A stretch of DNA of 64,000 nucleotides from a virus: positions 43,830 through 107,829 of the IMG/VR virus record IMGVR_UViG_3300025883_000003. One strand, 5' to 3'. A model generated the notes under the pieces. The model searched no databases. It was not told the DNA's origin and saw nothing but the letters and a program-made list of their open reading frames with translations. The position numbers were made by a program, and so were the translations under genes. Below, piece after piece: positions 26,005-33,550 of the stretch (the stretch's first letter is position 1; each line of letters opens with the position of its first letter).

Positions 26005-26468
26005 TATCCTTTGGGGAGCATGAGGGTGGGCATCTTGCCGCCCTTGTATGCGGCTTCGAGCTTCGGCCCCATGTGCTCTCCGAGGGTCGAGCCATCGGGT
26101 AGCAAGAGGTCGGCCATAAACTCGCGCTCCGCCGTGCTCCCGCCGCCTTCGATGAGTTCTAGCTTCGCCTTGATCACGAGTAGCGTCGATCGCCAGCGTC
26201 GGCGCGTCTCTTGCTCGATGGCGGCGCTGAGCTGCGCTTCGGTGCGCTCACGTCCCGCCGCGGTCTCTGCGAAGTCGTCACGCTCCGGGTCGTCGACCGT
26301 CATTTTGACCATGCGCTCATCGAGCCGAAACTGCACAAGGCTCGCCCCTTGCCGCTCATCCCAAGCGGTCAGAAAACCGTTGGCGCCGTGCTTGCGTAGC
26401 AGGCGTTCAATCTCGCTTTTGGAGCGTTCGATGGGGACGCTGGTTCCTTCGGCGAATCGACGGGGCAT
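26004..26468 (-). CDS. Conserved phage/mobile-element protein of unknown function
   Basis: A 154-residue protein. The start RRFAEGTSVPIERSKSEIE, the RRRWRSTLLVIKAKLELIE helix and the end LLLPDGSTLGEHM are diagnostic of a family widespread in phages of many hosts, usually seen as hypothetical. The ATG has an ideal AAAGGATAACC upstream. It is probably a small DNA-associated protein, but nothing in the sequence proves that. Confidence 0.8.
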   Translation of the reverse strand: MPRRFAEGTSVPIERSKSEIERLLRKHGANGFLTAWDERQGASLVQFRLDERMVKMTVDDPERDDFAETAAGRERTEAQLSAAIEQETRRRWRSTLLVIKAKLELIEGGGSTAEREFMADLLLPDGSTLGEHMGPKLEAAYKGGKMPTLMLPKG

Positions 26469-26470
26469 GG

Positions 26471-26839
26471 TTATCCTTTGGCGAGCGTTTCTAACTCAGC
26501 TTGGGTCATGAACGCAATAGCCGCGACGGGCTCCGTATCCGGCACGAGATCCATGCCCAGATCGTGCTCGACTTGGGAGCCTTCCCCGTCTTCGCCGCTT
26601 AGGTCGAAGAGCACACCGCAGCCCCGCGCTTCCATGCCCTTGGCGACGGTATCGCAGCGCAAGCATCGGCGTTGCTCGTAGAAGCTCCCAGACTCCCGGT
26701 CGAGCCCCTTGCTGAAGCGGTGGAGCTGGCCCTTTTTGATGCCCGCGAAGCATGCCTCACAGGCGTGGTCTTTGCGCGCTCTGCGGAGCTTCCAAGTGAG
26801 CTGGCGCCAGTCGCAGTCGTCATAGTCCACGTCGCACAT
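26471..26839 (-). CDS. Conserved zinc-finger-like phage protein
   Basis: A 122-residue protein with CEAC (27-30) and CLRC (about 59-62) separated by a linker with KKGQLHRFSKG, the pattern of a treble-clef-like family common in phages. The C-terminal third is acidic. It is preceded by GAAGGATAACC. Function is unknown. Confidence 0.75.
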   Translation of the reverse strand: MCDVDYDDCDWRQLTWKLRRARKDHACEACFAGIKKGQLHRFSKGLDRESGSFYEQRRCLRCDTVAKGMEARGCGVLFDLSGEDGEGSQVEHDLGMDLVPDTEPVAAIAFMTQAELETLAKG

Positions 26840-26851
26840 GGTTATCCTTCC

Positions 26852-27412
26852 TTAGCGAAGCGTCGATTCTTTGTCCCACGGTTGGTCAAGCTCCCAATGC
26901 GCGAGCTTCACCTTCTTTTTGGCGCACTTCACGTTATCGAGGCGATAGCCCCCGGTTGGTCCTTTGTTGATCGTGACTTCCCACGTTTCGCCCAAGGCGC
27001 CGGGCTTCGGGATAACCAGTTGATCCCGCAGTGCTGCCCATAGCGCTGCCGCTGCACCGCGTGCGGCGAGCTGCCCAAGGTGATCAGGGACTTGCAGGTA
27101 CGTGTCGTACTCTTCCCCAAACGCATTTTGGGTTTCGAGGATAACCTTACGCATGGCGTCTTCGACTAGTAGCGAGCGAAACTCTTCGTATTCGGGTAGA
27201 TGCGCGGGGAACACGTAGACCTGAATGGTCTCCCCGAATGGGGGATCGGCGTCCCACATATCGACGGCTCCGAGCACGGCAGCAACCGCCGCGTCGTGCT
27301 TGGTTTCGTCAAAGAAGGCGAACGGCGTATCGTCGCCTAGCATCGATGCGGTTTCGGGATCTGGGCTCAGCGCGGGGTAGACGCTAGCGATGAATTTAGG
27401 TTCGGCGCTCAT
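26852..27412 (-). CDS. Hypothetical protein
   Basis: A 186-residue alpha/beta protein with no membrane segment or recognised motif. Upstream, AAAGGATAATCCCCC precedes the ATG, a longer spacing than its neighbours. Confidence 0.65.
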   Translation of the reverse strand: MSAEPKFIASVYPALSPDPETASMLGDDTPFAFFDETKHDAAVAAVLGAVDMWDADPPFGETIQVYVFPAHLPEYEEFRSLLVEDAMRKVILETQNAFGEEYDTYLQVPDHLGQLAARGAAAALWAALRDQLVIPKPGALGETWEVTINKGPTGGYRLDNVKCAKKKVKLAHWELDQPWDKESTLR

Positions 27413-27432
27413 GGGGGATTATCCTTTGGGGG

Positions 27433-27717
27433 TTAGTTGTCTTTGGCAGCTTGCTCCGCGTCCAGCTCATCGGCCCACTTGATCAGCCGTAGGCCGAGCG
27501 CACGCGCTTTGCGGGTCGTCATGTGGAAGGTGTGCGGCGTCCCGTCTTTGGTCTTGAGTTCTAAGCCCACGAGGGGCACATCCAACGCCACCTCATCGGT
27601 GGGGTCTACGGGGATCTTGTCGCTCATGGTTATCCTTTCCTGGCGTGTGGGTTGGCGGTCTTCGTTGTAGCCGTCACGGCCCCGCTTGTACTCGCCGCGC
27701 TTCTGCTTAGGCACCAT
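27433..27717 (-). CDS. Small protein with two in-frame ribosome-site/start pairs
   Basis: The frame starts at ATG 27717 (94 residues) or ATG 27627 (64 residues). Both starts carry the block's strong AAAGGATAA site: AAAGGATAATG for the long form and AAAGGATAACCATG for the short one. The 30-residue extension is very basic (KQKRGEYKRGRDGYNEDRQ). The common part is a small beta-rich domain with TRKARALGLRLIKWADELD at its end. Two products from one gene are therefore plausible. Confidence 0.65.
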   Translation of the reverse strand: MVPKQKRGEYKRGRDGYNEDRQPTRQERITMSDKIPVDPTDEVALDVPLVGLELKTKDGTPHTFHMTTRKARALGLRLIKWADELDAEQAAKDN

Positions 27718-27955
27718 TATCCTTTGGGGGCTTCACCGCGATGAAGTCGGCTTCCCATGAGAAGTACGGCGTGCGCGCCGTGTAGAGGCTCATCGCGTGC
27801 ACGGTCTGCCCTATGGGGAGCGGTGTCCCGCAGCCGTCGCAGATGAAGTCTCGGAGGGCGCTCCCTTCGACGAGCTTGATATGCTCCCCAGGATATTTGC
27901 CCACCATCTTACGCCAGCGCTCCGTGCACTTCGCGCATGTGATCTCGCACTTCAC
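27707..27955 (-). CDS. Small zinc-ribbon protein
   Basis: An 82-residue protein from a GTG that overlaps the upstream stop. CAKC (7-10) and CDGC (about 38-41) make a standard four-Cys zinc ribbon. The C-terminal half is aromatic. Nucleic-acid or protein binding is likely but unspecified. Confidence 0.7.
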   Translation of the reverse strand: MKCEITCAKCTERWRKMVGKYPGEHIKLVEGSALRDFICDGCGTPLPIGQTVHAMSLYTARTPYFSWEADFIAVKPPKDNGA

Positions 27956-28431
27956 GACTCGCCGTCCTTATCCTTTGCGCTCTCCGCGACGTACTCCACG
28001 CCCGTCATCATGCGCCCGTCGACCACGGCCATCGAAGGGGCGCTCCCCGCGTGGATCATGCTGAGCCATTGCTCATACGTGGAGTTGCGGGTGAACCAGC
28101 CGTGCCCGTCGCTCTTCTGTTCTGCGAGCCAAGTCGCGAGTGCTTCGGGCGTGGGGAACACCGGGGATATGGGCGTGCCTTCGCTGACGTTCTCGTACAT
28201 CTGCCAGCCCGGCGCTTGCTCTTCGGTCCAGACCGGCATGTAGTAGTAGGGCGTCGGGCGGTAGGTCCATTCTTCGGGCTTCGCAAAGAACGCGGCCAAG
28301 TCGACTTCGTAGGCCGGCTTGCCTTCAAAGTTGATACCTTCGTGCAGTGGCATGTGCGCGTCTTCGCGCGTGCCGTAGCGGTAGACGGGATGGTGCCAAT
28401 CGAGCGGCACTCTTCGGACTTCACGACCCAT
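27952..28431 (-). CDS. Conserved phage hypothetical protein
   Basis: A 159-residue protein. The opening GREVRRVPLDWHHP, the central WQMYENVSEGTPISPVF and PEALATWLAE are hallmarks of a family found in many unrelated phages with no assigned role. The ATG is preceded by AAAGGATAATC. Good confidence in the gene, none in function. Confidence 0.82.
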   Translation of the reverse strand: MGREVRRVPLDWHHPVYRYGTREDAHMPLHEGINFEGKPAYEVDLAAFFAKPEEWTYRPTPYYYMPVWTEEQAPGWQMYENVSEGTPISPVFPTPEALATWLAEQKSDGHGWFTRNSTYEQWLSMIHAGSAPSMAVVDGRMMTGVEYVAESAKDKDGES

Positions 28432-28433
28432 GA

Positions 28434-28676
28434 TTATCCTTTGCTTTCTTTGTGCCGTTTCACAGGCACGTCTTCATCGCCGCGATACCACGTGCGTACC
28501 TCTTGGAAGTAGGCGCCGTGCTCCGCCGTGAACCGCATGACGATGATCGCAAAGGCGCCGGCCAACGTGCTCACACCGTCTTTGCCACGGTAGTGGCCGA
28601 CGTGCGTCACTTCGGTCACCACGTGCTGATCAATCACGTCGTGCTTTCGGATCTGGTTCGCTTTGATAATCGGCAT
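28434..28676 (-). CDS. Small beta-rich hypothetical protein
   Basis: An 80-residue protein from ATG 28676, nested over the end of the next upstream frame. Residues 1-40 (KANQIRKHDVIDQHVVTEV) look like a small barrel and resemble the protein at 30135 in style. No family is recognised. Confidence 0.6.
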   Translation of the reverse strand: MPIIKANQIRKHDVIDQHVVTEVTHVGHYRGKDGVSTLAGAFAIIVMRFTAEHGAYFQEVRTWYRGDEDVPVKRHKESKG

Positions 28677-28797
28677 TGTCGACCGTGTAGGGTGCCGCTT
28701 CGGGCGGCGCTGCCAGGATAACGGGGGGCTTCGAAGTGGAGCACCACGCCACGGCGAGTAGTAACCAACAGAGCGCGTGTAGGTCAAATGGGAGCAC
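28630..28797 (-). CDS. Possible small lipoprotein or membrane protein
   Basis: From GTG 28797 the frame encodes 55 residues with one hydrophobic helix (LHALCWLLLAVAWC) followed by STSKPP, which could be a weak lipobox with Trp at -1, and a Pro/Asp tail. It overlaps genes on both sides. No clear ribosome site is seen, so this is uncertain. Confidence 0.35.
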   Translation of the reverse strand: MLPFDLHALCWLLLAVAWCSTSKPPVILAAPPEAAPYTVDNADYQSEPDPKARRD

Positions 28798-29005
28798 GGA
28801 GCCCGAATTCTCTGCGCAGCCGGCGCGCGAGCCTTTCAAGGTCGGTCGCGGCTTGGTTCCAATGGGCTGCGGTCTCATCGTTCCACGGGCGCATCCCGCG
28901 GCTGGTTTCGTTCTGGGCGCGCTTCTGGCGCTTGCGGAAGAGCTTGGCGTTGTAGTCGATCTCCCCGATCACGTAGATGAGCGAATCGTCGTGGTGGTTG
29001 GTCAT
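28784..29005 (-). CDS. Small helical hypothetical protein
   Basis: A 73-residue basic helical protein (FRKRQKRAQNETSRG, then LERLARRLRREFG). No family is recognised. Confidence 0.6.
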   Translation of the reverse strand: MTNHHDDSLIYVIGEIDYNAKLFRKRQKRAQNETSRGMRPWNDETAAHWNQAATDLERLARRLRREFGLRAPI

Positions 29006-29011
29006 GGTCGC

Positions 29012-29389
29012 TCACTTCACGGTGTGGGATTCGATTCGCGTGTCGGATGTGTTCATGGCGTTCTGCGCAGTGGATGCGGCTTCGCGCGAGCGGTACACGT
29101 CCACGATGTACGTGTCGGAATCGTAGGTGCGATTCTTGCGCAAGAGCACGTGCACCCTTGGGGCGAGATCGGTGCTGCTTTCCCGCAAGAATTGCGCCAC
29201 AAGCGCGACGATGCCCGGCAGTGCGTAGGCCGTGGCGTCGTCGCCCATGAGCTTGCGCAGCTCGATGGCGGCTGCATCCATGCGGTCGTTTTCGTCCATC
29301 GCTTCGAGGGGCACGGTGTAGCGGATGCCCCAATGCTGTTTGTCCATGAACGCACGGAGTCGGTCGGCGATCTCGCCAATCTCACTCAT
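29012..29389 (-). CDS. Hypothetical protein
   Basis: A 125-residue protein with an N-terminal helical half and a beta-rich C-terminal half (RVHVLLRKNRTYDSDTYIVDVY). Its ATG follows AAAGGGATAACC, and it overlaps the start of the upstream gene by eight bases. No family is recognised. Confidence 0.65.
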   Translation of the reverse strand: MSEIGEIADRLRAFMDKQHWGIRYTVPLEAMDENDRMDAAAIELRKLMGDDATAYALPGIVALVAQFLRESSTDLAPRVHVLLRKNRTYDSDTYIVDVYRSREAASTAQNAMNTSDTRIESHTVK

Positions 29390-29756
29390 GGTTATCCCTT
29401 TCCGCGCGCAGCTCTTCGGCCCGGTGCTTCACGATTACGGCGCACGGGTCGCACAAGCACGGCGACTGCCACTTGCCGTCCATTTCCATGCGCATGCACA
29501 CGGTGGCGCCGCCGATACCGCACACTTCGCAGTCTTGCGCTTCACGCAAGCGCACGAAGCCCCGGCGCAGCTCTTTGGCGTGTTGCGCCGTGCCGAGCAC
29601 GAAGCCGACGATCAGCGGGATGGCGAACAGCGTCGCATCCTCTTTCATTATCCCCCGCGCTTCGGCTTCGGGGCTTTCGTAGCGGACGACCCAGCCGCGC
29701 GCCTTCACCATCGCGAGCACGTGCTCCGCGATCCCGTAGATATCACCCATCGCCAT
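29382..29756 (-). CDS. Hypothetical protein with hydrophobic segment and Cys cluster
   Basis: A 124-residue protein. Residues 42-57 (TLFAIPLIVGFVLGTA) are hydrophobic and could insert in membrane. The C-terminal part has CEVC and CLCDPC, a likely zinc site. The start has GAGGATA upstream. Confidence 0.6.
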   Translation of the reverse strand: MAMGDIYGIAEHVLAMVKARGWVVRYESPEAEARGIMKEDATLFAIPLIVGFVLGTAQHAKELRRGFVRLREAQDCEVCGIGGATVCMRMEMDGKWQSPCLCDPCAVIVKHRAEELRAERDNHE

Positions 29757-30138
29757 TATCCTCGCGCTCTAGCACCGATTGCCCAAGCGGGAAGCGATCG
29801 AAGAGCCGATCCATAAGCGCTTTGATCTCGTCTTCGCTTAGCGTTGAATCGGGGCTCGCCGCAGCAAGGCGCTCTAGGGCGCCCCCATCGTCGATTTCCA
29901 GACCGTAGTGGAAGCGCAGCAACAGGTCGGCGCGCGCGAGCGTTTGGTCCCGTAGCAGGTCGGTAGGCGCACGGGATAACAGCAAGGTCGCGATCGATAC
30001 GCATGCCGTCACGGCCGCGTCGGCGTCGGGCTGTTCCTTGACCCACCGGCTCAACTCATCGATGGCGCGCTTGGCTTCGGCGAGTGAGGCAAGGCCCGAC
30101 TCGATCAGCGTGTCGGCGTCAAAGGGTTTGGTGCTCAT
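29743..30138 (-). CDS. Helical hypothetical protein
   Basis: A 131-residue, Ala/Leu-rich, helical acidic protein without recognised motifs. It overlaps its downstream neighbour by 14 bases and its upstream neighbour by four. Confidence 0.6.
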   Translation of the reverse strand: MSTKPFDADTLIESGLASLAEAKRAIDELSRWVKEQPDADAAVTACVSIATLLLSRAPTDLLRDQTLARADLLLRFHYGLEIDDGGALERLAAASPDSTLSEDEIKALMDRLFDRFPLGQSVLEREDNGDG

Positions 30139-30356
30139 CGGCGCACCGCGACTACGGTGTCGGGCGCCATGAGGGTTCGCTCGCCTGTGTCGGTCTCCAC
30201 GAGGATCTTGCCCTTGTGAAAGCCGACGCTCGTCACGCGCGAGTAGCCGCCCGTCGACACGAGGATTTCATCGTGCTGCCCGATCTCACGGGCTTCGAGC
30301 CGATGCACTTCTTTGAGGGGTCGAAACGAGGGCCGCTTCGAAGGGCGCTTTGTCAT
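30135..30356 (-). CDS. Small basic beta-rich protein
   Basis: A 73-residue protein with a basic start (TKRPSKRPSFRPLKEVHR) and five short strands (DEILVSTGGYSRVTSVGF, GKILVET). A small nucleic-acid-binding barrel is possible. It overlaps both neighbours by four bases. Confidence 0.6.
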   Translation of the reverse strand: MTKRPSKRPSFRPLKEVHRLEAREIGQHDEILVSTGGYSRVTSVGFHKGKILVETDTGERTLMAPDTVVAVRR

Positions 30357-30940
30357 GAGGGGGGCCTTTCGTTGGCGTAGGGGTTGGGCATTTCACCAAG
30401 GTGCATCGCTTCGGCGAGCTGAAAGATCAGCGCTGGCACGATGTACTTTTTGAGCACGAGTCGGTTCCGAGCATCTTCGGGGGTTAGCTCACGGAGGGTG
30501 TATCGGATCACGACGTGTACACGCTGTACCTTGACGAGCGCAATCGCTGTTTGGCCCAAGTAGACGTAGGGCAGCCCGCCCGTGTCTTGGAGGGCCATGT
30601 TCAGCCAGACCATCCATTGGCCGTTCCGGTCTTCACAGTGGGCCTTGAGGGCCTTGGGGCTCCGGTCGGGGTAGAGAATCGCGTACGTCGCTAGGCAGCC
30701 TGTGAAGGCCAGCTCCGAGCGCAGAGCGTGCTCTCTGTAGGCGATGGGGATGCGGTTGTAGTTGCTGCCGGCCGCTTCGGCGCTCACTTGGTACTGGCGC
30801 TTCATCGATGCGAACGTCCAGCCGGGGGCGCCCTTCTGATTATCCTGAGCGATGGCCACCGTCGCCGTCACGAGGCTTGCGAGGATAATCCAAAGGATAA
30901 CAGCGACGGTGCGCTGTACGGAGTCGTGAGGGAGTCTCAT
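30353..30940 (-). CDS. Exported protein with signal peptide
   Basis: A 195-residue protein. Residues 10-31 form a signal peptide or membrane anchor (VAVILWIILASLVTATVAI) with a plausible cleavage after AIA before Gln. The mature part is alpha/beta with two cysteines that could form a disulfide in the periplasm. It is the only clear secreted product in this block, so it might act on the cell envelope or block superinfection; no motif shows which. Confidence 0.7.
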   Translation of the reverse strand: MRLPHDSVQRTVAVILWIILASLVTATVAIAQDNQKGAPGWTFASMKRQYQVSAEAAGSNYNRIPIAYREHALRSELAFTGCLATYAILYPDRSPKALKAHCEDRNGQWMVWLNMALQDTGGLPYVYLGQTAIALVKVQRVHVVIRYTLRELTPEDARNRLVLKKYIVPALIFQLAEAMHLGEMPNPYANERPPS

Positions 30941-30961
30941 GGGGTTCCTTTCAGTGCTGGG

Positions 30962-31264
30962 TTAGACGGTCTCCCCGTCGAGAAACTGTGAGACCACAAG
31001 GGAGCCGTTGGCGGGGTCGCGGTAGAGCGCAGCCCAATCGCCAAGCTCGCCCTTGCAGACGGCAAGGCAGGGAAGATCCTCGCCGAGTCGTTCGGCGGGC
31101 TCGCCTTTGAGAAACAGCCCGCAGTAGTGGTTCAGCTCGACCGTGACGGGGGTGCCGCCATTGGCCTTGGCCGTGACGCAGAATGCCGTGACGGCGACGC
31201 GTTCGCTGGGGGTGAGCGGGGTCTTGCGTGGCTTGACTTGGATGACTTCGATTTCGTTGCTCAT
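30962..31264 (-). CDS. Hypothetical protein
   Basis: A 100-residue protein from ATG 31264, which overlaps the stop of the winged-helix-like gene upstream. Three cysteines are scattered in a beta-rich domain. No family is recognised. Confidence 0.65.
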   Translation of the reverse strand: MSNEIEVIQVKPRKTPLTPSERVAVTAFCVTAKANGGTPVTVELNHYCGLFLKGEPAERLGEDLPCLAVCKGELGDWAALYRDPANGSLVVSQFLDGETV

Positions 31265-31491
31265 GACGCCTTCTCCGTGATTTCGATGGTTCCGATCGCG
31301 GCCAACGCGGCGATCCCCTTCTCCGTGACGGCGTAGTGGGCTTCGACGGCCCCTTCGACGGTCACGCACTCCAAGGTCAACAGGCCAAAGCTCATGAGCG
31401 CATCGCTGGTTCTCCGCCGACCCCCGCAGACCCGGCTTTCCAGGCCCGCAGCCGTAGCCGCCAAAATCTCCACTTCTTTCTTGCTCAGCAT
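31261..31491 (-). CDS. Small winged-helix-like protein under operator promoter
   Basis: A 76-residue protein that reads as a minimal winged helix: MLSKKEVEILAATAAG, RRRTSDALMSFGLL, then a wing VEAHYAVTEKGIAALAAIG. The ITEKG ending is typical of MarR- or PadR-like C-terminal wings. It is first after the operator promoter at 31515-31544, so it may be autoregulated. Confidence 0.6.
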   Translation of the reverse strand: MLSKKEVEILAATAAGLESRVCGGRRRTSDALMSFGLLTLECVTVEGAVEAHYAVTEKGIAALAAIGTIEITEKAS

Positions 31492-31514
31492 TGGTCCGTT
31501 ATCCCTTCATCCTA

Positions 31515-31544
31515 AGTGTACGGTGTGTCGTATACGGTTGTCAA
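31515..31544 (-). promoter_or_regulatory. Sigma70-like promoter with palindromic operator
   Basis: On the minus strand: TTGACA (31544-31539), 18-base spacer, TACACT (31520-31515). The operator half sites are at 31517-31534 (TGTACG-N6-CGTATA on the plus strand), in the same position as in the 24.5-kb promoter. The leader AGGATGAAGGGA precedes the ATG at 31491. Confidence 0.75.
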
Positions 31545-31612
31545 ATGGCGTCCCACGCGAGCTTCATGAGCACGAGTGAAACGCCGATGTAGAACGCGGT
31601 CATGGGGGTCAT
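31541..31612 (-). CDS. Possible 23-residue membrane peptide
   Basis: An ATG after AAGGGAG (about nine bases) opens a hydrophobic peptide (TAFYIGVSLVLMKLAW) with a charged end. Its stop codon lies inside the -35 of the promoter at 31515-31544, as the transglutaminase-like gene does at its promoter. It is too short to classify. Confidence 0.4.
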   Translation of the reverse strand: MTPMTAFYIGVSLVLMKLAWDAI

Positions 31613-31615
31613 GGG

Positions 31616-32197
31616 TCAAATCTCCCTTGGGCGGTTGTAGTGGCGGCCGGGGCCGAGCACGGGGCTCGTGTGTCCCTTGGCACGGTACTCCCCGTCTTGG
31701 CGGCGGGTGAAGCACTGCCATTCGCTCTCTGGCACTTCGCGGGGCTCGTAGAGCTTGGCGCGGGGGCCAAAGCTCTCATCCCATTCGGCCTTGGCGACGC
31801 GATCGTTGCTCACCCAGACCTTGTGCCCGCTCTTGCTGATCTTGCGGACGGTGGCCGGGTACACGTCGTTCGGGTGGCTGTAGTGCACGCCGTCGCCGAC
31901 GCGGTAGCGGTTGCGCATGTGTTGGTCGAGCTGGCTCTTCGAGACCATGCCGAGCACTTCTTTGCTGCCGTCTTCGTTGAGTCGGGTCATCTGAAGGCAG
32001 AAGCGAGTTGCGGCGCCTTGGTACTCTTCCACCGTGACGACCGTGCGCTTGTTGACGCACCGTTCGGTCATTTCGCGCGCGAAGCACGCGGGGCGCCCCC
32101 AATTCTCGAAAACCGCTACGTCTTCGAGGGGTGGGACGGTCTTGCGCACGGTCGGTGCGTCGAAGTCAAAGGGTTCGGTTTCGTCTTCGCGTTGCAT
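31616..32197 (-). CDS. Hypothetical protein
   Basis: A 193-residue protein. The middle (VGDGVHYSHPNDVYPATVRKI, then KVWVSNDR) looks like an SH3/Tudor-like barrel also seen in the 32797 protein. The ATG follows the TGAAGGGAACAAGACC leader typical of the operator promoters, but no operator is present here. Confidence 0.65.
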   Translation of the reverse strand: MQREDETEPFDFDAPTVRKTVPPLEDVAVFENWGRPACFAREMTERCVNKRTVVTVEEYQGAATRFCLQMTRLNEDGSKEVLGMVSKSQLDQHMRNRYRVGDGVHYSHPNDVYPATVRKISKSGHKVWVSNDRVAKAEWDESFGPRAKLYEPREVPESEWQCFTRRQDGEYRAKGHTSPVLGPGRHYNRPREI

Positions 32198-32210
32198 GGT
32201 CTTGTTCCCT

Positions 32211-32453
32211 TCAGATGTTCCGGCAGATGGCCAGCCCTTCGGCGGCGTGACGGTTGTGCGCGCGGAGCTTCGTCCAATCGTTGATCGACGGCTCCCCTCC
32301 GAGCTTGGCGAGCACGGCAGCGCGCTCCGCCATGAGTGCGCGGATGGCTACGAGGTCGCCGTGCGGCGTCAGCGTGCCGTTGCACTCGATGCTTTCGACG
32401 CGCAGCTCTAGCGAGCTGAGCTTGTTCATGAGCGCGATGCGTTCGGGGGTCAT
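32211..32453 (-). CDS. Small coiled-coil protein
   Basis: An 80-residue helical protein. Its layout (LSSLELRVESIECNGTL, then AEVLAKLGGEPS-like end) resembles the first 60 residues of the protein at 33231, so the two may be paralogs. Confidence 0.6.
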   Translation of the reverse strand: MTPERIALMNKLSSLELRVESIECNGTLTPHGDLVAIRALMAERAAVLAKLGGEPSINDWTKLRAHNRHAAEGLAICRNI

Positions 32454-32719
32454 GACGCACCCCCGTCTTCGGCTGCCTTCCGCTCCGCTTCGGCCGCCTT
32501 GCAGGCGTCGTAAAAGTCGTGCGCGGCTTCGGTGAACGTCTTGCCGTGGCCGGCGAGCTGCGCGTCCCCGTCGATATCGAGGTAGATGACGAACGGCATT
32601 TTCGCGCCGCCGTGGTGTGCGATCGTCACGTCATCGATACTGAGGGTTTTGCCCGTTGCAAACTCAGCCCAATTGCACGCGCCGTTGATCGCCGTGATTC
32701 CCTTGCTTGTGATCTTCAT
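32450..32719 (-). CDS. Hypothetical protein under operator promoter
   Basis: An 89-residue protein from ATG 32719, first gene after the promoter at 32744-32785 and preceded by GGTGAAGGGA. Beta-rich first half and an Ala/Glu/Lys helix at the end. No family is recognised. Confidence 0.7.
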   Translation of the reverse strand: MKITSKGITAINGACNWAEFATGKTLSIDDVTIAHHGGAKMPFVIYLDIDGDAQLAGHGKTFTEAAHDFYDACKAAEAERKAAEDGGAS

Positions 32720-32743
32720 GGTCTCTTTTCCCTTCACCCTCAC

Positions 32744-32785
32744 AGTAGACGGTCGACCGTATAACGGGCAAGTGAGCTGCCTCAC
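32744..32785 (-). promoter_or_regulatory. Promoter with palindromic operator and upstream GTGAG dyad
   Basis: The operator at 32746-32763 is TAGACG-GTCGAC-CGTATA on the plus strand. Minus-strand -10 is TCTACT (32749-32744); the -35 is weak (TTGCCC with a 16-base spacer). Just upstream is a second dyad GTGAG-CTGC-CTCAC (32772-32785), shared only with the 33.5-kb promoter. The weak -35 plus an upstream dyad suggests an activator site. Confidence 0.7.
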
Positions 32786-32796
32786 CAAGTGAGCGG

Positions 32797-33234
32797 TTAT
32801 CCGTACAGCTCTTCGAGCGACGGTTCCCGGCCCAGCTCCGCGATGAGCTTGCGGCGTACGGCGACGAGCTTGCGCTCTTCGCGGCGTGCGGCGGTGCGGC
32901 TACGCTCGCCATCCATGAACAGGTTCTCCGGGCTCAGCCGGCTCTCGACCGATTGCAGGTCGTACAGGATCGCTTTGTCGGTTCGCTTCGGTTCCGGCGC
33001 CGTCAAAGGCAAGCGCACGAGCTTCTTGGGAAACTCGTACTTGCGCACGAGACTCTTGGCCACGCGCCACTTCCCGCCCGTGGCGTGCGCACGCTTGGTG
33101 CCGCGCTCTTCGAGGGCTTCGATGGTGTAGGTCGCCGCGTTGATGCGGACGACTTTGCCGAGTGTCTTCTCGCCGCTGGGTCGGCCGAAGATCACCACGT
33201 CACCTTTTTCGCAGCTTTCAGCCACGTACCTCAC
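32797..33234 (-). CDS. Hypothetical protein with barrel-like N-terminus
   Basis: A 145-residue protein from GTG 33234, which overlaps the stop of the upstream gene (GTGA). Residues 5-50 (KGDVVIFGRPSGEKTLGKVV) form an SH3-like barrel. The C-terminal 60 residues are a charged helix (RSRTAARREERKLVAVRRKL) ending in REPSLEELYG. Nucleic-acid binding is plausible. Confidence 0.65.
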   Translation of the reverse strand: MRYVAESCEKGDVVIFGRPSGEKTLGKVVRINAATYTIEALEERGTKRAHATGGKWRVAKSLVRKYEFPKKLVRLPLTAPEPKRTDKAILYDLQSVESRLSPENLFMDGERSRTAARREERKLVAVRRKLIAELGREPSLEELYG

Positions 33235-33521
33235 GACGCACCGCCGTTCAGGCACGGGACACAAGCGATTTCGCCGGGTTCGTTGCCGAGCGTGCCGGCC
33301 GGGTAGAGCGTGACGCCTTTGACGCCGCAGCTCGCGCAAGATTCGAAGTGCGTGAGCTTGGCAAGCACTTCTTTGTACTGCCCGGTTAGCGCACGGTGCG
33401 CGCGGATCTTTTCGGGGTCTTCGGGTTTGCGCGCGAAGCAGTCGTGACTGATCGCAAGCTCGATACGTTCAAGATCGCATTCGATGCCGCGCAGCGCGCT
33501 CGTGAGTTTCGTTTGGTCCAT
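33231..33521 (-). CDS. Helical protein with C-terminal zinc ribbon
   Basis: A 96-residue protein from ATG 33521; GAAGGGAG just upstream favours this over the ATG at 33539. A helical hairpin (residues 5-60) is followed by CASCG and CVPC, a zinc ribbon. It is first in its operon after the promoter at 33551-33592. Confidence 0.65.
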   Translation of the reverse strand: MDQTKLTSALRGIECDLERIELAISHDCFARKPEDPEKIRAHRALTGQYKEVLAKLTHFESCASCGVKGVTLYPAGTLGNEPGEIACVPCLNGGAS

Positions 33522-33550
33522 GGTCTTGGCTCCCTTCATTGCCCCTTCAG

